DNA from: Sphingopyxis sp.
Lineage (GTDB): Bacteria; Pseudomonadota; Alphaproteobacteria; Sphingomonadales; Sphingomonadaceae
DNA length: 64,000 nucleotides
Assembly (NCBI GenBank): GCA_016793775.1
Contig: JAEULK010000017.1
Location: forward strand, 1 to 64,000
Direction of reading: 5' to 3'
Shown: positions 7,920-17,423 of the stretch, in pieces
Position numbering within the stretch: position 1 is the stretch's first letter
How the letters are laid out: the number at the start of each line of letters is the position of its first letter
Notes under the pieces: generated by a model
Told to the model about the DNA's origin: nothing
The model's database searches: none
Seen by the model: only the letters and a program-made list of their open reading frames with translations
Translations under genes and position numbers: made by a program

Positions 7920-9481
7920 TGTCCGACGACGGTTCCATTTCAAGGCGAAGATGGCTGGAAACGGCGCTCGGGGGCGGCGTCGCGGCCGGCGCGGGGTCGC
8001 TGCTGCTGGCCGGATGCGGATCTGCCGCGCGGAAGGGCGCGGCGAGCGCCAGCGGCCGGATCCGCGCGGCATGCATGTCGCTTTCGATGGCGGATACGCT
8101 CGATCCGGCGAAAGCCGCGCTGTCGAGCGACTATGTCCGGCACTATATGATCTATAGCTGCCTGACGGAATTGGGCCGCGACCAGAGACCGCGTCCCAAT
8201 CTTGCGGAAAGCATCGTCAGCGAGGACCAGCGCGTCTGGCACGTTCGACTGCGCAGCGGCGTGACGTTTCATGACGGCAAGTCGCTCACCTCCGCCGACG
8301 TCGCCTATTCGCTGTTGCGCCACAAGCAGCCGCTGACCGGGTCGAAGGTCGCAGGCATTGCGGAACAATTTGCAGCGGTGCGCGCCGACGGACCGCTCGA
8401 TCTGGTCATCGAGCTTTCAGGGGCGAACGCCGACCTGCCGATCATCCTGTCGCAGTCGCACTTCGGCATCGTGCCCGACGGCGAGACGCGCTTCGCCAGC
8501 GGCAATGGAACCGGTCCCTATCGGCTTGCTTTCTTCACGCCGGGCGTCCGCACGATCGCGCGCAAGAACCCGGCCTATTTCAAGCCGGGCAAGCCGCATC
8601 TGGATGAGATCGAACTGATCGGCATCGCGGACGAGGTCAGTCGGGTGAACGCCCTGCTGGCGGGCGACGTCCACATGGCATTGTCGGTCAATCCGCGCTC
8701 GACTGGCCGGATCGCGGCATCGCCTGGCCATGTCGTGCGCGAGACGCCGTCGAGCCTCTACACCGATCTGGTGATGCGGGTGGACCGTTTCCCGGGATCC
8801 AGCCCTGATTTCGTCGCGGCTATGAAGTTTCTGACCGATCGCGACCTGATCAAGCGCGCCCTGTTTCGCGATTTCGCCACGGTAGGCAATGACCATCCGA
8901 TCCCGCCCTTTCATCCCTATCACCGGGCAGATCTGCCGCAGACGACACTCGATCTGGACCGCGCGCGCTGGCATCTGCAGCGCACCGGCATTGGCCGCAC
9001 GCCTCTGCCCATTTATGCAACGCCCGCCGCCGAAGGCTCTGTCGACATGGCATCGGTGTTTCAGGAATATGGTGCCCGCGTGGGGTTGAACATCGCGGTC
9101 AACCGCGTCCCCGCCGATGGTTACTGGTCGACCCACTGGATGAAGCATCCCATGGGTTTCGGGTCGGTCAATCCGCGCCCGACGGCGGACCTGGTATTTA
9201 GCCTGTTTTTCGAATCCACCGCAGCGTGGAACGAATCCGGTTGGAATAATCCAGCCTTCGATCGCTTGTTGGTCGAAGCCCGCGGCGAGGGTGACGAAGC
9301 GCGTCGCAAGCAATTATACGGCGAAATGCAGGGGCTCGTCAGGGATCATGGCGGCATCGGCATTCCGGTGTTCATCAGCCTGCTCGACGGGTACGACCGG
9401 CGGCTGAAAGGATGGTATCCGGTGCCGTTGGGAGGCTTCATGGGCTACGCCTTTGCCGAACATCTGTGGTGGGAGGACTAG
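7919..9481 (+). CDS. ABC importer substrate-binding lipoprotein (SBP_bac_5, dipeptide/opine/nickel type)
   Basis: 520 residues. The N-terminus has a twin-arginine sequence (SRRRWLETAL) followed by a hydrophobic stretch and a lipobox LLLAGC with the lipid-carrying cysteine at residue 33, so the protein is probably exported folded by Tat and anchored as a lipoprotein. The mature part shows the family 5 blocks: TLDPAKAALSSDY near the start, WHVRLRSGVTFHDGKSLTSAD and NGTGPYRL. Family 5 proteins bind peptides, opines, nickel chelates or aminopolycarboxylates. With the permeases and ATPase behind it this makes a complete importer. The start ATG overlaps the previous stop by one base. Confidence 0.85.
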   Translation: MSDDGSISRRRWLETALGGGVAAGAGSLLLAGCGSAARKGAASASGRIRAACMSLSMADTLDPAKAALSSDYVRHYMIYSCLTELGRDQRPRPNLAESIVSEDQRVWHVRLRSGVTFHDGKSLTSADVAYSLLRHKQPLTGSKVAGIAEQFAAVRADGPLDLVIELSGANADLPIILSQSHFGIVPDGETRFASGNGTGPYRLAFFTPGVRTIARKNPAYFKPGKPHLDEIELIGIADEVSRVNALLAGDVHMALSVNPRSTGRIAASPGHVVRETPSSLYTDLVMRVDRFPGSSPDFVAAMKFLTDRDLIKRALFRDFATVGNDHPIPPFHPYHRADLPQTTLDLDRARWHLQRTGIGRTPLPIYATPAAEGSVDMASVFQEYGARVGLNIAVNRVPADGYWSTHWMKHPMGFGSVNPRPTADLVFSLFFESTAAWNESGWNNPAFDRLLVEARGEGDEARRKQLYGEMQGLVRDHGGIGIPVFISLLDGYDRRLKGWYPVPLGGFMGYAFAEHLWWED

Positions 9482-9485
9482 CGCC

Positions 9486-10472
9486 ATGACGGCTTCGCCC
9501 GACGCGCACACCCAGGGCGGGCGCCAACTGGCGCTGATGATCCTCGGCCGGATCGGCGCGTCCGTCGTGACGCTGATTCTGGTCGCGCTGGTCGTATTTG
9601 CGATCAGCAGCCTCCTGCCCGGCGATGCCGCGCAGGAGGCTTTGGGACAGAGTGCGACGCCCGAACAGATCGCCGCGCTTAGGCAGGAAATGGGCCTCGA
9701 CCGACCCGCCTATGAACGGTTCGGGACCTGGGCATGGGGTCTGATCGGCGGGGACGCCGGCCAGTCCCTGGTCGCCAACATGCCCGTAGGCGACATCATC
9801 CGTGAACGGCTGCCCAATTCGCTGATTCTGGCTGCCATAACGACGCTGGTCGCCGTGCCGCTCGCGCTGGGCATCGGAATCGCCAGCGCGATGAACCGCG
9901 ACGGGCGTCTCGATCGCGCCCTCAATATCGCCACCCTCTCGATGGTCGCGCTGCCCGAATTTCTCGTCGCGACACTGGCCGTGCTGATTTTTTCGGTGTG
10001 GTTGCAATGGCTTCCTTCCATTGCCCTGGTGCCGGAAGAGGCGGGCGTGGCCGAGTTGCTGAAGGCGCTGGCGATGCCCGTCGCCGCGCTCGCGATCGTC
10101 GTGATGGCGCAGATGGCGCGAATGACTCGTGCCGCGATCATCGACCAGCTCGATCGGCCCTATGTCGAAATGGCGGTCCTCAAGGGGCTTTCGCTGCGGC
10201 GGATCATCCTCACGCACGTGCTACCGAACAGCGTTGGACCGATCTTCAACGCGGTCGCGCTCAGCCTGTCCTATCTGCTTGGCGGCGCGATTATCGTGGA
10301 GACGATCTTCAACTATCCCGGTCTCGCCAGCCTGATGGTCAACGCCGTGACCAGCCGCGACATGCCATTGTTGCAGGCCTGTGCCATGATTTTTTGCGCC
10401 GCCTATCTTGCGCTTATGCTGATCGCCGATGTCGCCGCGATTCTCGCCAACCCAAGGCTTCGCAACCAATGA
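9486..10472 (+). CDS. ABC importer inner-membrane permease, DppB type
   Basis: 328 residues, beginning 4 bases after the binding-protein gene. The first membrane segment lies at about residues 23-45, followed by a periplasmic stretch with LLPGDAAQEALG, then five more membrane segments. The coupling loop reads EMAVLKGLSLRRIILTHVLP, the EAA motif that contacts the ATPase. Size and layout match DppB/OppB/NikB. The gene ends by overlapping the second permease (ATGA), as expected of a heterodimeric channel made in equal amounts. Confidence 0.9.
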   Translation: MTASPDAHTQGGRQLALMILGRIGASVVTLILVALVVFAISSLLPGDAAQEALGQSATPEQIAALRQEMGLDRPAYERFGTWAWGLIGGDAGQSLVANMPVGDIIRERLPNSLILAAITTLVAVPLALGIGIASAMNRDGRLDRALNIATLSMVALPEFLVATLAVLIFSVWLQWLPSIALVPEEAGVAELLKALAMPVAALAIVVMAQMARMTRAAIIDQLDRPYVEMAVLKGLSLRRIILTHVLPNSVGPIFNAVALSLSYLLGGAIIVETIFNYPGLASLMVNAVTSRDMPLLQACAMIFCAAYLALMLIADVAAILANPRLRNQ

Positions 10473-11296
10473 GTGTCGGACGCTTCCTTAGGTCGCTGCG
10501 CGGTCTTTCGCTGGCGGGCCGCATCGGGTTCGGCCTGGTCCTGTTCTGGGTCGTCACCGCGCTCATCGGCCCGATGCTGGCGCCGCATCCGGTCGGCGCC
10601 TTCGTCGATCGCAACGTTTTCGGCGGCTATTCCAGCAGCTTTCCGCTCGGCAGCGACTACCTTGGCCGCGACGTGCTGAGCCGCCTGTTGTCGGGCGCGC
10701 GCTATACGATCGGTCTTGGGGCCAGCGCCGCCATTGCGGCCTGCATGGTCGGCACCGGGCTGGCGTTGGTCGCGGCGCTGGGCAGTCGCTGGACAGACGA
10801 ACTGTTGTCGCGGTTCATGGACACGCTGCTGTCGATCCCGTCAAAGATTCTCGCACTCGTCCTGATCGCGGCCTTCGGATCGTCGCTCCTCCTCCTGATG
10901 GTGATAGCAGCCTTCACATATGTGCCTGGCAATTACCGCATCGCGCGCGCGCTTGCTGTCAATCTCAACCAGATGGACTTTGTCGTCGCGGCCCGCGCAC
11001 GCGGCGAACGCGCCTTGCATATCGCCCTGTCCGAAATTCTCCCGAACATGATCCACCCGCTCCTGGCCGATTTCGGCCTCCGCTTCGTATTCATCGTCCT
11101 GCTGCTGTCCGCGCTCAGTTTTCTCGGCCTGGGTGTGCAGCCGCCGGCCGCCGATCTGGGGTCGCTGGTGCGTGAGAATATATCAGGGATCGTCGAAGGC
11201 GCCCCCGCCATTTTAATTCCCGCGCTCGCTATCGCCACGCTGACCGTCGGCGTGAACATGCTCATCGACGCGCTGCCGCACGCCGGGCGGAAGTGA
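10469..11296 (+). CDS. ABC importer inner-membrane permease, DppC type
   Basis: 275 residues, starting with an ATG that overlaps the DppB-type stop by four bases. It has the N-terminal membrane segment, the short conserved region HPLGTD-like (here FPLGSDYLGRDVLSRLL) and the coupling loop VAARARGERALHIALSEILP. These are hallmarks of the DppC/OppC/NikC group. It pairs with the permease upstream to form the channel. Confidence 0.9.
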   Translation: MSVGRFLRSLRGLSLAGRIGFGLVLFWVVTALIGPMLAPHPVGAFVDRNVFGGYSSSFPLGSDYLGRDVLSRLLSGARYTIGLGASAAIAACMVGTGLALVAALGSRWTDELLSRFMDTLLSIPSKILALVLIAAFGSSLLLLMVIAAFTYVPGNYRIARALAVNLNQMDFVVAARARGERALHIALSEILPNMIHPLLADFGLRFVFIVLLLSALSFLGLGVQPPAADLGSLVRENISGIVEGAPAILIPALAIATLTVGVNMLIDALPHAGRK

Positions 11297-13134
11297 TGGC
11301 CCCCGCGCCCGCCACCTCCTATGTCGCCGTGTCGGGCTTGCGCGTGTCGGCGCGTGGTCCCGACGGCACCGATTTCGACATCGTCAGGGACATTGATTTT
11401 ACGCTGGCGCGCGGCGAGGTGCTGGCGCTGATCGGCGAGTCGGGGTCGGGCAAGACGACGATCGCGCTGGCGCTGCTCGGCCATGCCCGGAACGGAGCGG
11501 CGATCACCGGCGGCAGCATTCGCGTCGGCGACGTCGACCTGCTGTCGCTGGGCGCGACCGATATGCGCGCGCTGCGCGGCAACCGCATCTCCTATGTCGC
11601 GCAGAGCGCGGCGGCGGCTTTCAATCCCGCGCGCACGATCATGGATCAGGCCGTCGAGGCCGTTTGCGTACACCGCCTGATGTCGCGCGCAGAAGCCGAG
11701 GCCAAAGCCATCGGCCTGTTCGGCGAACTCGGCCTGCCGCGCCCCGAAAATATCGGGCGCAAATATCCGCATCAATTTTCCGGCGGCCAGTTGCAGCGAT
11801 TGATGGCGGCGATGGCGCTGATGTCCGACCCCGACCTCGTCATCCTCGATGAACCGACCACCGCGCTCGACGTCACAACTCAGATCGGCGTGCTGCAGGC
11901 GTTCCGCAACGTCGTGCGACGGCGGGGCACGACCGCCATCTATGTCAGTCACGACCTTGCCGTCGTCGCGCAAATGGCCGACCACATCCTTGTCCTGCAA
12001 CAGGGGCACATCGTGGAAACGGGCGCGACCGCCCGAATGATCGAGGCGCCCGCACAGGAATATACCCGTACCCTTATGGCGGCGGCGCACCCGGCGCCGG
12101 CGATGGCCGAACGGGGTCCTGTCGCCTCCGTGCCGCTGCTTGAGGTGCGCGGCGTCACCGCGGGTTATGGCCGAATCGATGCCGCAGGCACGCCTGCAAC
12201 CCCGGTGCTTCGCGATGTCTCCCTGACACTACATCGTGGTCAGACGCTGGGCGTGATCGGCGAGTCGGGGTCGGGAAAATCAACCTTGGCTCGCACGATT
12301 TGCGGCCTTTTGCCGCCAGCGCGCGGCGAGGTGCTCCTGGACGGTGCGCCGCTACCACCAGGTCTGAAGGGACGCTCGCGCGAAAATTTTCGCCGGGTTC
12401 AGATCGCGTTCCAGAACGCCGATGTCGCGTTGAACCCGGCGCAGAGCGTAAGGCAGATATTGAACCGACCACTCGCCTTTTACCATGGGTTGCGCGGGGC
12501 GGCGGCAGCGGCGCGTATCGCCGAGCTGCTCGACCTGATCCAGCTGCCAGCATCGATTGGCGACAAGCGCTGCACCGAATTGTCTGGCGGTCAAAAGCAG
12601 CGCGTCAACCTGGCACGCACCCTTGCCGCCAATCCCGACCTCATCCTGTGTGACGAGGTGACGTCGGCGCTGGATACTGTCGTGGGGGCCGCGATCCTCG
12701 ATCTGCTGGCCGACCTCCAGCGTGACCTTGGCATCGGCATCATATTCATCAGCCACGACATTTCGACGGTGCGCGCGATTTGCGACGACATTTTGGTGCT
12801 ATATCACGGCCATGCGGTCGAACAGGGGCCGCGCGATGCGTTCACACAAGCCCGTCATCATCCCTACACCCGGCTGCTGGTGTCATCGGTGCCCGAGCTG
12901 CGCGTCGGCTGGCTGCCCGAAGCCGGGTCGGCGCCAGCGCTTCCCCCGGTGAGCGCAAGTGTCGACGCCGCGGAGCTTTGTCCCTTTCTGTCGCGGTGCG
13001 ACACCCGCGAAGCTGGCCTTTGCGATGCCAGTTTTCCCGCGCGACAGAGACTGCCGGCCGGCAACGAGATCCTGTGCCATTTCGCCGACCAGCGGCTGGC
13101 GCCCCCGGCGCACAGCCAGATATGTGCAACATGA
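11296..13134 (+). CDS. ABC importer ATPase with two fused nucleotide-binding domains (DppD-DppF type)
   Basis: 612 residues from the ATG at 11296; a GTG at 11293 is an alternative. Two complete ATPase domains lie in one chain. The first has Walker A GESGSGKT near residues 47-54 and signature FSGGQLQR. The second has Walker A GESGSGKS and signature LSGGQKQR. A cysteine-rich oligopeptide-transporter tail (CPFLSRCD ... CDASFP) ends the protein, as in DppF-type proteins. The fusion means one polypeptide serves both halves of the importer. Similar fused ATPases occur in peptide and chelate importers. The stop overlaps the next start by four bases, so the ferredoxin gene is probably co-translated. 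Confidence 0.9.
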   Translation: MAPAPATSYVAVSGLRVSARGPDGTDFDIVRDIDFTLARGEVLALIGESGSGKTTIALALLGHARNGAAITGGSIRVGDVDLLSLGATDMRALRGNRISYVAQSAAAAFNPARTIMDQAVEAVCVHRLMSRAEAEAKAIGLFGELGLPRPENIGRKYPHQFSGGQLQRLMAAMALMSDPDLVILDEPTTALDVTTQIGVLQAFRNVVRRRGTTAIYVSHDLAVVAQMADHILVLQQGHIVETGATARMIEAPAQEYTRTLMAAAHPAPAMAERGPVASVPLLEVRGVTAGYGRIDAAGTPATPVLRDVSLTLHRGQTLGVIGESGSGKSTLARTICGLLPPARGEVLLDGAPLPPGLKGRSRENFRRVQIAFQNADVALNPAQSVRQILNRPLAFYHGLRGAAAAARIAELLDLIQLPASIGDKRCTELSGGQKQRVNLARTLAANPDLILCDEVTSALDTVVGAAILDLLADLQRDLGIGIIFISHDISTVRAICDDILVLYHGHAVEQGPRDAFTQARHHPYTRLLVSSVPELRVGWLPEAGSAPALPPVSASVDAAELCPFLSRCDTREAGLCDASFPARQRLPAGNEILCHFADQRLAPPAHSQICAT

Positions 13135-13439
13135 GCGGGCGCTTCGTGCGGCTGGCCGAGGCAGGCCGCGCAACGATTACGCTCTTCGTCGATGGCGTTC
13201 CGATGCGCTCGCTCGCCGGTGACACGCTGATGACAGCGATACTCACCGCGCGCGCCTCGCTCCGCCGATCCGAATTCGGTGGCGAAAGGCGCGCGGGCTT
13301 TTGCCTGATGGGGGCGTGCCAGGATTGCTGGATATGGACCGAAGATGGCAACCGGCTGCGCGCCTGCTCGACGCCCGCCGTCGATGGCGCCCGCCTTTGC
13401 ACGCAGCAGCCCGCGACCGCATGGCCGACCCTGTCGTAG
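13131..13439 (+). CDS. Small [2Fe-2S] protein, HcnA/opine-oxidase gamma-type subunit
   Basis: 102 residues from the ATG that overlaps the ATPase stop (ATGA); an ATG nine bases earlier is also in frame. It has the plant-type ferredoxin cysteine pattern CLMGACQDC followed after eleven residues by another cysteine in RLRAC, so C58, C63, C66 and C78 should hold one [2Fe-2S] cluster. This size and pattern are typical of the small subunit of three-part dye-linked dehydrogenases such as hydrogen cyanide synthase, opine oxidases and D-hydroxyproline dehydrogenase. The next gene begins inside its last codons (19-base overlap), fitting fixed stoichiometry with the two flavin subunits. Confidence 0.85.
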   Translation: MSGRFVRLAEAGRATITLFVDGVPMRSLAGDTLMTAILTARASLRRSEFGGERRAGFCLMGACQDCWIWTEDGNRLRACSTPAVDGARLCTQQPATAWPTLS

Positions 13440-14800
13440 CGGTCGTCGGCGCCGGTCCGGCCGGTGTCCGGGCGGCGGCCGCGCTGGTCGCGGCGGGGGT
13501 GCGCCCCGTCGTGATCGATGAAGCGATGCGCGCGGGCGGACAGATCTATCGACGCCAGCCCGAAGGGTTTCTCCGTTCCTATACCGATCTTTACGGCAGC
13601 GAGGCGGAGCGGGCGAGGGCGGTTCATGATTGTTTCGACGCGCTGCGCGACCGACTGGACTATCGACCGCAAACGTTGGCCTGGACAATATCCGACCGGC
13701 GGATTTTTACGTCCGGGCCAGCCGGCCAGCATGTTCTGCCCTTCGATGCGCTGATTTTGTGCACGGGGGCGACCGACCGGATCATGCCCGTGAGGGGATG
13801 GCATTGGGCCGGTTGCTACAGTCTTGGCGGCGCGCAGATCGCGCTCAAGGCGCAGGCCTGCGCCATCGGGCGCCGGACGGTTTTCATGGGGGCAGGGCCG
13901 CTGCTCTATCTGGTCGCCGCGCAATATGCGAAAGCTGGCGCGCATGTCGCAGCGGTGCTCGACACGTCGCCGGTGTCGGCCTCGCTCGCGGCGCTGCCGA
14001 GGCTGCTTGCCCAGCCTGCGACATTGCGCGTGGGGATGGGATTGCTTCGCGACCTGCGGCGCGCCGGTGTGCCCGTCCATCGGGGTGTCACGCCGATGGA
14101 AATTCATGGCGAACCCGACCACGGCGTGTCGGGTGTAAGCGTGCGCACCAGCCATGGCGCCATCCTGGCCATCGATTGCGATGCAGTCGCAATGGGGCAT
14201 CATCTGCGGCCCGAGACGCAATTGGCCGAACTGGCCGGATGCGCGTTCGCCTTCGATCGCATGATCGGCCAATGGCTGCCCGTGCGCGATGCCGACGGGC
14301 GCTCGTCGCAGCCCGGCGTCTATCTGGCCGGGGATGGCGCGCGCATCCTGGGCGCCGTCGCGGCCGAGGCGGCGGGGGAATTGGCGGCACTGACAACTCT
14401 TGACGATCGCGGACATCGGGTATGCGAAACCGCGCGACAGGATGCGAAGCGGACCATCGCGCGCGCGCGGCGCTTCGCCGAAGGACTGGCACGCGCCTTT
14501 CCCTGGCCCCGCGAACAGATTTCCAGGCTGGACAATGCAACGATCCTTTGCCGCTGCGAAGCGATCACCGTGGGCGACTTGCGGCGCTCGATCGCGGAGA
14601 CCGAGACAGACGAGGCCAACCGCGCCAAGGCATTCAGCCGCGTCGGCATGGGCCGATGCCAAGGGCGTTACTGCGGCCTAGCAGCTGCCGAACTGATCTC
14701 TGCCGCGGTCGGTACGCCGGTTGAGGCGGTCGGGCGCCTGCGTGCGGCGGCGCCGGTGAAGCCGATCGTGATCGCTTCGGGTGGGCGATGCGAAAGATGA
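13421..14800 (+). CDS. FAD/NAD(P)-binding dehydrogenase subunit with C-terminal BFD-like [2Fe-2S] domain (HcnB/OoxA type)
   Basis: 459 residues from ATG at 13421. It begins almost at once with a Rossmann motif VVGAGPAGVRAA, has a second nucleotide-binding motif near VFMGAGPLLYLVA, and a flavin motif GVYLAGDGARILG. The C-terminal 90 residues carry CRCEAIT and GRCQGRYCG (C-x-C and C-x4-C), the BFD-type [2Fe-2S] site. This layout matches the alpha subunit of opine oxidases, HcnB and the N-terminal part of SoxA-like enzymes. It is expected to pass electrons from the amine-oxidising subunit to the respiratory chain. It overlaps the genes on both sides. Confidence 0.85.
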   Translation: MADPVVAVVGAGPAGVRAAAALVAAGVRPVVIDEAMRAGGQIYRRQPEGFLRSYTDLYGSEAERARAVHDCFDALRDRLDYRPQTLAWTISDRRIFTSGPAGQHVLPFDALILCTGATDRIMPVRGWHWAGCYSLGGAQIALKAQACAIGRRTVFMGAGPLLYLVAAQYAKAGAHVAAVLDTSPVSASLAALPRLLAQPATLRVGMGLLRDLRRAGVPVHRGVTPMEIHGEPDHGVSGVSVRTSHGAILAIDCDAVAMGHHLRPETQLAELAGCAFAFDRMIGQWLPVRDADGRSSQPGVYLAGDGARILGAVAAEAAGELAALTTLDDRGHRVCETARQDAKRTIARARRFAEGLARAFPWPREQISRLDNATILCRCEAITVGDLRRSIAETETDEANRAKAFSRVGMGRCQGRYCGLAAAELISAAVGTPVEAVGRLRAAAPVKPIVIASGGRCER

Positions 14801-15936
14801 CTGCGCCCGCGTCCAGCGACGTAATCATCATTGGTGGCGGCATCATGGGCTGTTCGGCGGCCTTTTTTCTTCGTCGGCGCGGGTTGTCGGTGACCTTACT
14901 TGAGAGCGACTTGGTCGGGCGGCAAGCGAGCGGCACCAATTTCGGCAATGTCCGGCGACAGGGGCGCCCGCTCTATCAGCTTGCCCTCGCCAACCGCGCG
15001 ATCGCCATATGGCGCGAGATAGGGATGCTTCTGGATTGCGATGTCGAATATCGCCAGCTCGGCCATATGCGTGTCTGTTACCGAACGCGGCCCGAACTTG
15101 CGGCCGCGATGGAGCAGTATGCCTCCGACGCAAGACACAGCGATCTCGACCTCGAGATACTGTCCGGAAACACGCTTCGCGCTCGTTTTCCTTTTCTGGG
15201 GAAGGAGGTGCTCGCAGCCTCTTTTTCGCCTTTTTGCGGACATGCCAATCCCCGGTTGGTTTCGCCCGCTTTCGCCCGTGCTGCCCAGCGGCTGGGGGCG
15301 GTTGTTCATGAACGTTGCGCCGTCGCCGAAACGAGCAAGGCGGGGGACGATTTTCTGGTCGTAGCGGCTGACGCCCGCCAGTTTCGTGCTCCCGTTCTGC
15401 TGATCTCCGCTGGGGCATGGGGCGATCGTTTCGCGTCCGCCTTCGGCGAGCCGCTGCCGCTCTCGTCGCGCGGGCCCAATATGTGCGTGACCGAACCGCT
15501 GCCCTATGTCCTACGGCCATCGATAGGCGTGGTGACCCCGAATACCGAAGAGTCGGTCTATATCCGTCAGGTCGAACGCGGCAATCTGGTGATGGGGGGC
15601 AGCTTCTATAACCCTAGTTATCCCGACCGCTTTCGTGTCGATGTCCGACCCGAAAACAGCCTGAGCCTCTGGCGCCAGATCCAGCGGCTGATCCCCGCCG
15701 TTAGTCGCGTCGGCATCATCCGCACGTGGAGCGGGATAGAGGGCTATCTCCCCGACAGCGCACCCGTCATGGGGCCAAGCCGCACCACCAGCGGCTTATA
15801 TTACGCGTTCGGCTTTGCCGGCGCGGGATTCCAGCTCGGCCCTGGCGTCGGCGACGCGATGGCTGAGTTGATCGCCACGGGCCGCACAAACATCGACCTT
15901 ACGCCCTATCGAGCCGACCGGTTCGGTGCAGCCTGA
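14797..15936 (+). CDS. FAD-dependent amine dehydrogenase catalytic subunit (DAO family, HcnC/OoxB type)
   Basis: 379 residues from the ATG overlapping the previous stop (ATGA); an ATG at 14788 is in frame. The N-terminal GGGIMGCSAAFFLRRRG binds FAD; the C-terminal segment reads FAGAGFQLGPGVG, the usual DAO cap. This family oxidises glycine, sarcosine, proline or opine C-N bonds. In three-subunit enzymes of the HcnABC or OoxAB type it is the substrate-oxidising chain. Together with the two genes before it, all parts of such a complex are present. The exact substrate cannot be read from sequence; a nitrogen-substituted amino acid is the best guess from the neighbourhood. Confidence 0.85.
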   Translation: MTAPASSDVIIIGGGIMGCSAAFFLRRRGLSVTLLESDLVGRQASGTNFGNVRRQGRPLYQLALANRAIAIWREIGMLLDCDVEYRQLGHMRVCYRTRPELAAAMEQYASDARHSDLDLEILSGNTLRARFPFLGKEVLAASFSPFCGHANPRLVSPAFARAAQRLGAVVHERCAVAETSKAGDDFLVVAADARQFRAPVLLISAGAWGDRFASAFGEPLPLSSRGPNMCVTEPLPYVLRPSIGVVTPNTEESVYIRQVERGNLVMGGSFYNPSYPDRFRVDVRPENSLSLWRQIQRLIPAVSRVGIIRTWSGIEGYLPDSAPVMGPSRTTSGLYYAFGFAGAGFQLGPGVGDAMAELIATGRTNIDLTPYRADRFGAA

Positions 15937-15947
15937 ACCGGGCATGG

Positions 15948-17423
15948 TCAAAGCTGGATTAGCGCGGCCTTGGACCGCAGACTCCCCAGATACGCCTCGC
16001 GCCCCAGATCCTTGCCGATTCCCGACTGCTTATAACCGCCCGTCGGCAGGATATAGTCGTTGCTGCGGCCGTAGCGATTGACCCAGATTGTTCCCGCTTC
16101 CAGCGCGCGCGTCGCGCGAAGCGCCCGGCTGAGGTCGCTGGTATGTACTCCCGCCGCCAATCCATATTTGTTGTTGTTTGCAAGCGCAAAGGCCTCCTCC
16201 TCGTCGGCGAAGGTCTGGAGTGTTAACACGGGCCCGAAAATCTCGTCGCAGATCGCCTCCGCGTCGGAGGCCAGCCCGGCGATGATCGTCGGTGAGAAAT
16301 AGCTGCCGTCCAGTGGGGCCGCCGCGCGGGTTCCGCCGACGACCGCACTCCCGCCCGACGCCAGCGCACGGCCAACAATCGCATCGATCTGGCCGAGCTG
16401 CCTTTCCGAAATGATCGGTCCCATCGTCGTTCTTTCGTCCCACGTTGCGCCGATGCGATTCGCGGAAAATATCCGGGATATGCGATCGACCAATTCGTCG
16501 GCGACTTTTTCGTGCGCGAGCAGCCGCGATCCCGCCACGCAGACTTGCCCCGAATTGATCGTGATACCGCGCGCGAGGGTCGCGGCAGTCTGCGCCAGAT
16601 CCGGCGCATCGGAAAAAACCAGCTGGGCGCTCTTGCCGCCTAGTTCCAACGTCACCGGCTTCGGGCCTTCCGCGGCGCAGGCGGCCATGATCGCGCGCCC
16701 CGTCTGAGTCGATCCGGTAAAGCTAACTTTAGCCACTAGCGGATGGCGGCACAGCCGGTCGCCCACCGACGCCCCATAGCCTTGCACGACGTTGAATACG
16801 CCCGGGGGTAGCCCCGCGCCGATGGCGAGTTCGGCGACACGCACGATGCTGAACGGCGTCAGCTCGGAAGGTTTGAGCACCACCGAATTGCCGGCCGCTA
16901 TCGCTGGCGCGATTTTCCAGATCGCCATGACGATCGGCAGGTTCCACGGCGCTATCGCCGCGATCACACCATAGGGTTCAAGCAGTGTGAATCCCATTTT
17001 GTCGGGTGTCGTCGGTACCGACTCGCCGCATGTCTTGTCCGCGAACTCGGCGAAAAAACGGATGCAGTCGGCGGCATAGCCAAGGTCCCAGCTACAAATC
17101 TCGCCAAAAAGGCGCGTCGATCCCGCGGCCTCGGTCGGCGCCAGCGCCGCCGCGTCGGATTCGAGCAGATCGGCCCAGCGGCGCATCACGCGGATGCGAT
17201 GACGCGGTTCGGCCTTTGCCCAGTCGCCTTTGCGATAGGCCTGCCATGCATCCGAGACCGCTTCGTCCACTTGGCCGATATCGGCCGAATCCAGATCACC
17301 ATAGGCACGCCCGTCGGATGGCCGAAGCACCTCCATATGGGCGCCATTTCCCCGAAGGCGCAGACCGGCGACAAAATTGTTCGCGGGACCGACCGCGACG
17401 AGATCAGGATCGAAGCCGTTCAT
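15948..17423 (-). CDS. Aldehyde dehydrogenase, PuuC/betaine-aldehyde type
   Basis: 491 residues. The glutamate general base lies in TLELGGKSA (E260) and the catalytic cysteine in NSGQVCVAG (C295); the cofactor motif SFTGSTQTG is at about 234-242. The family turns aldehydes into acids with NAD(P). It is convergent with the amine dehydrogenase, 11 bases away, so probably has its own promoter in the 204-base gap it shares with the acetyltransferase gene. Aldehydes made by the two flavin enzymes are natural substrates, but this is inferred from position. Confidence 0.85.
   Translation of the reverse strand: MNGFDPDLVAVGPANNFVAGLRLRGNGAHMEVLRPSDGRAYGDLDSADIGQVDEAVSDAWQAYRKGDWAKAEPRHRIRVMRRWADLLESDAAALAPTEAAGSTRLFGEICSWDLGYAADCIRFFAEFADKTCGESVPTTPDKMGFTLLEPYGVIAAIAPWNLPIVMAIWKIAPAIAAGNSVVLKPSELTPFSIVRVAELAIGAGLPPGVFNVVQGYGASVGDRLCRHPLVAKVSFTGSTQTGRAIMAACAAEGPKPVTLELGGKSAQLVFSDAPDLAQTAATLARGITINSGQVCVAGSRLLAHEKVADELVDRISRIFSANRIGATWDERTTMGPIISERQLGQIDAIVGRALASGGSAVVGGTRAAAPLDGSYFSPTIIAGLASDAEAICDEIFGPVLTLQTFADEEEAFALANNNKYGLAAGVHTSDLSRALRATRALEAGTIWVNRYGRSNDYILPTGGYKQSGIGKDLGREAYLGSLRSKAALIQL

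Noticed and set aside
13131-15936. Hydrogen cyanide synthase hcnABC
   Set aside because: The subunit make-up fits, but so do opine oxidase and hydroxyproline dehydrogenase, and the linked importer argues for a specific substrate. The name is withheld.
851-15936. A firm call of EDTA or EDDS degradation
   Set aside because: The importer and lyase types recall such systems, but no EmoA-type monooxygenase is present and the lyase clamp residues differ.
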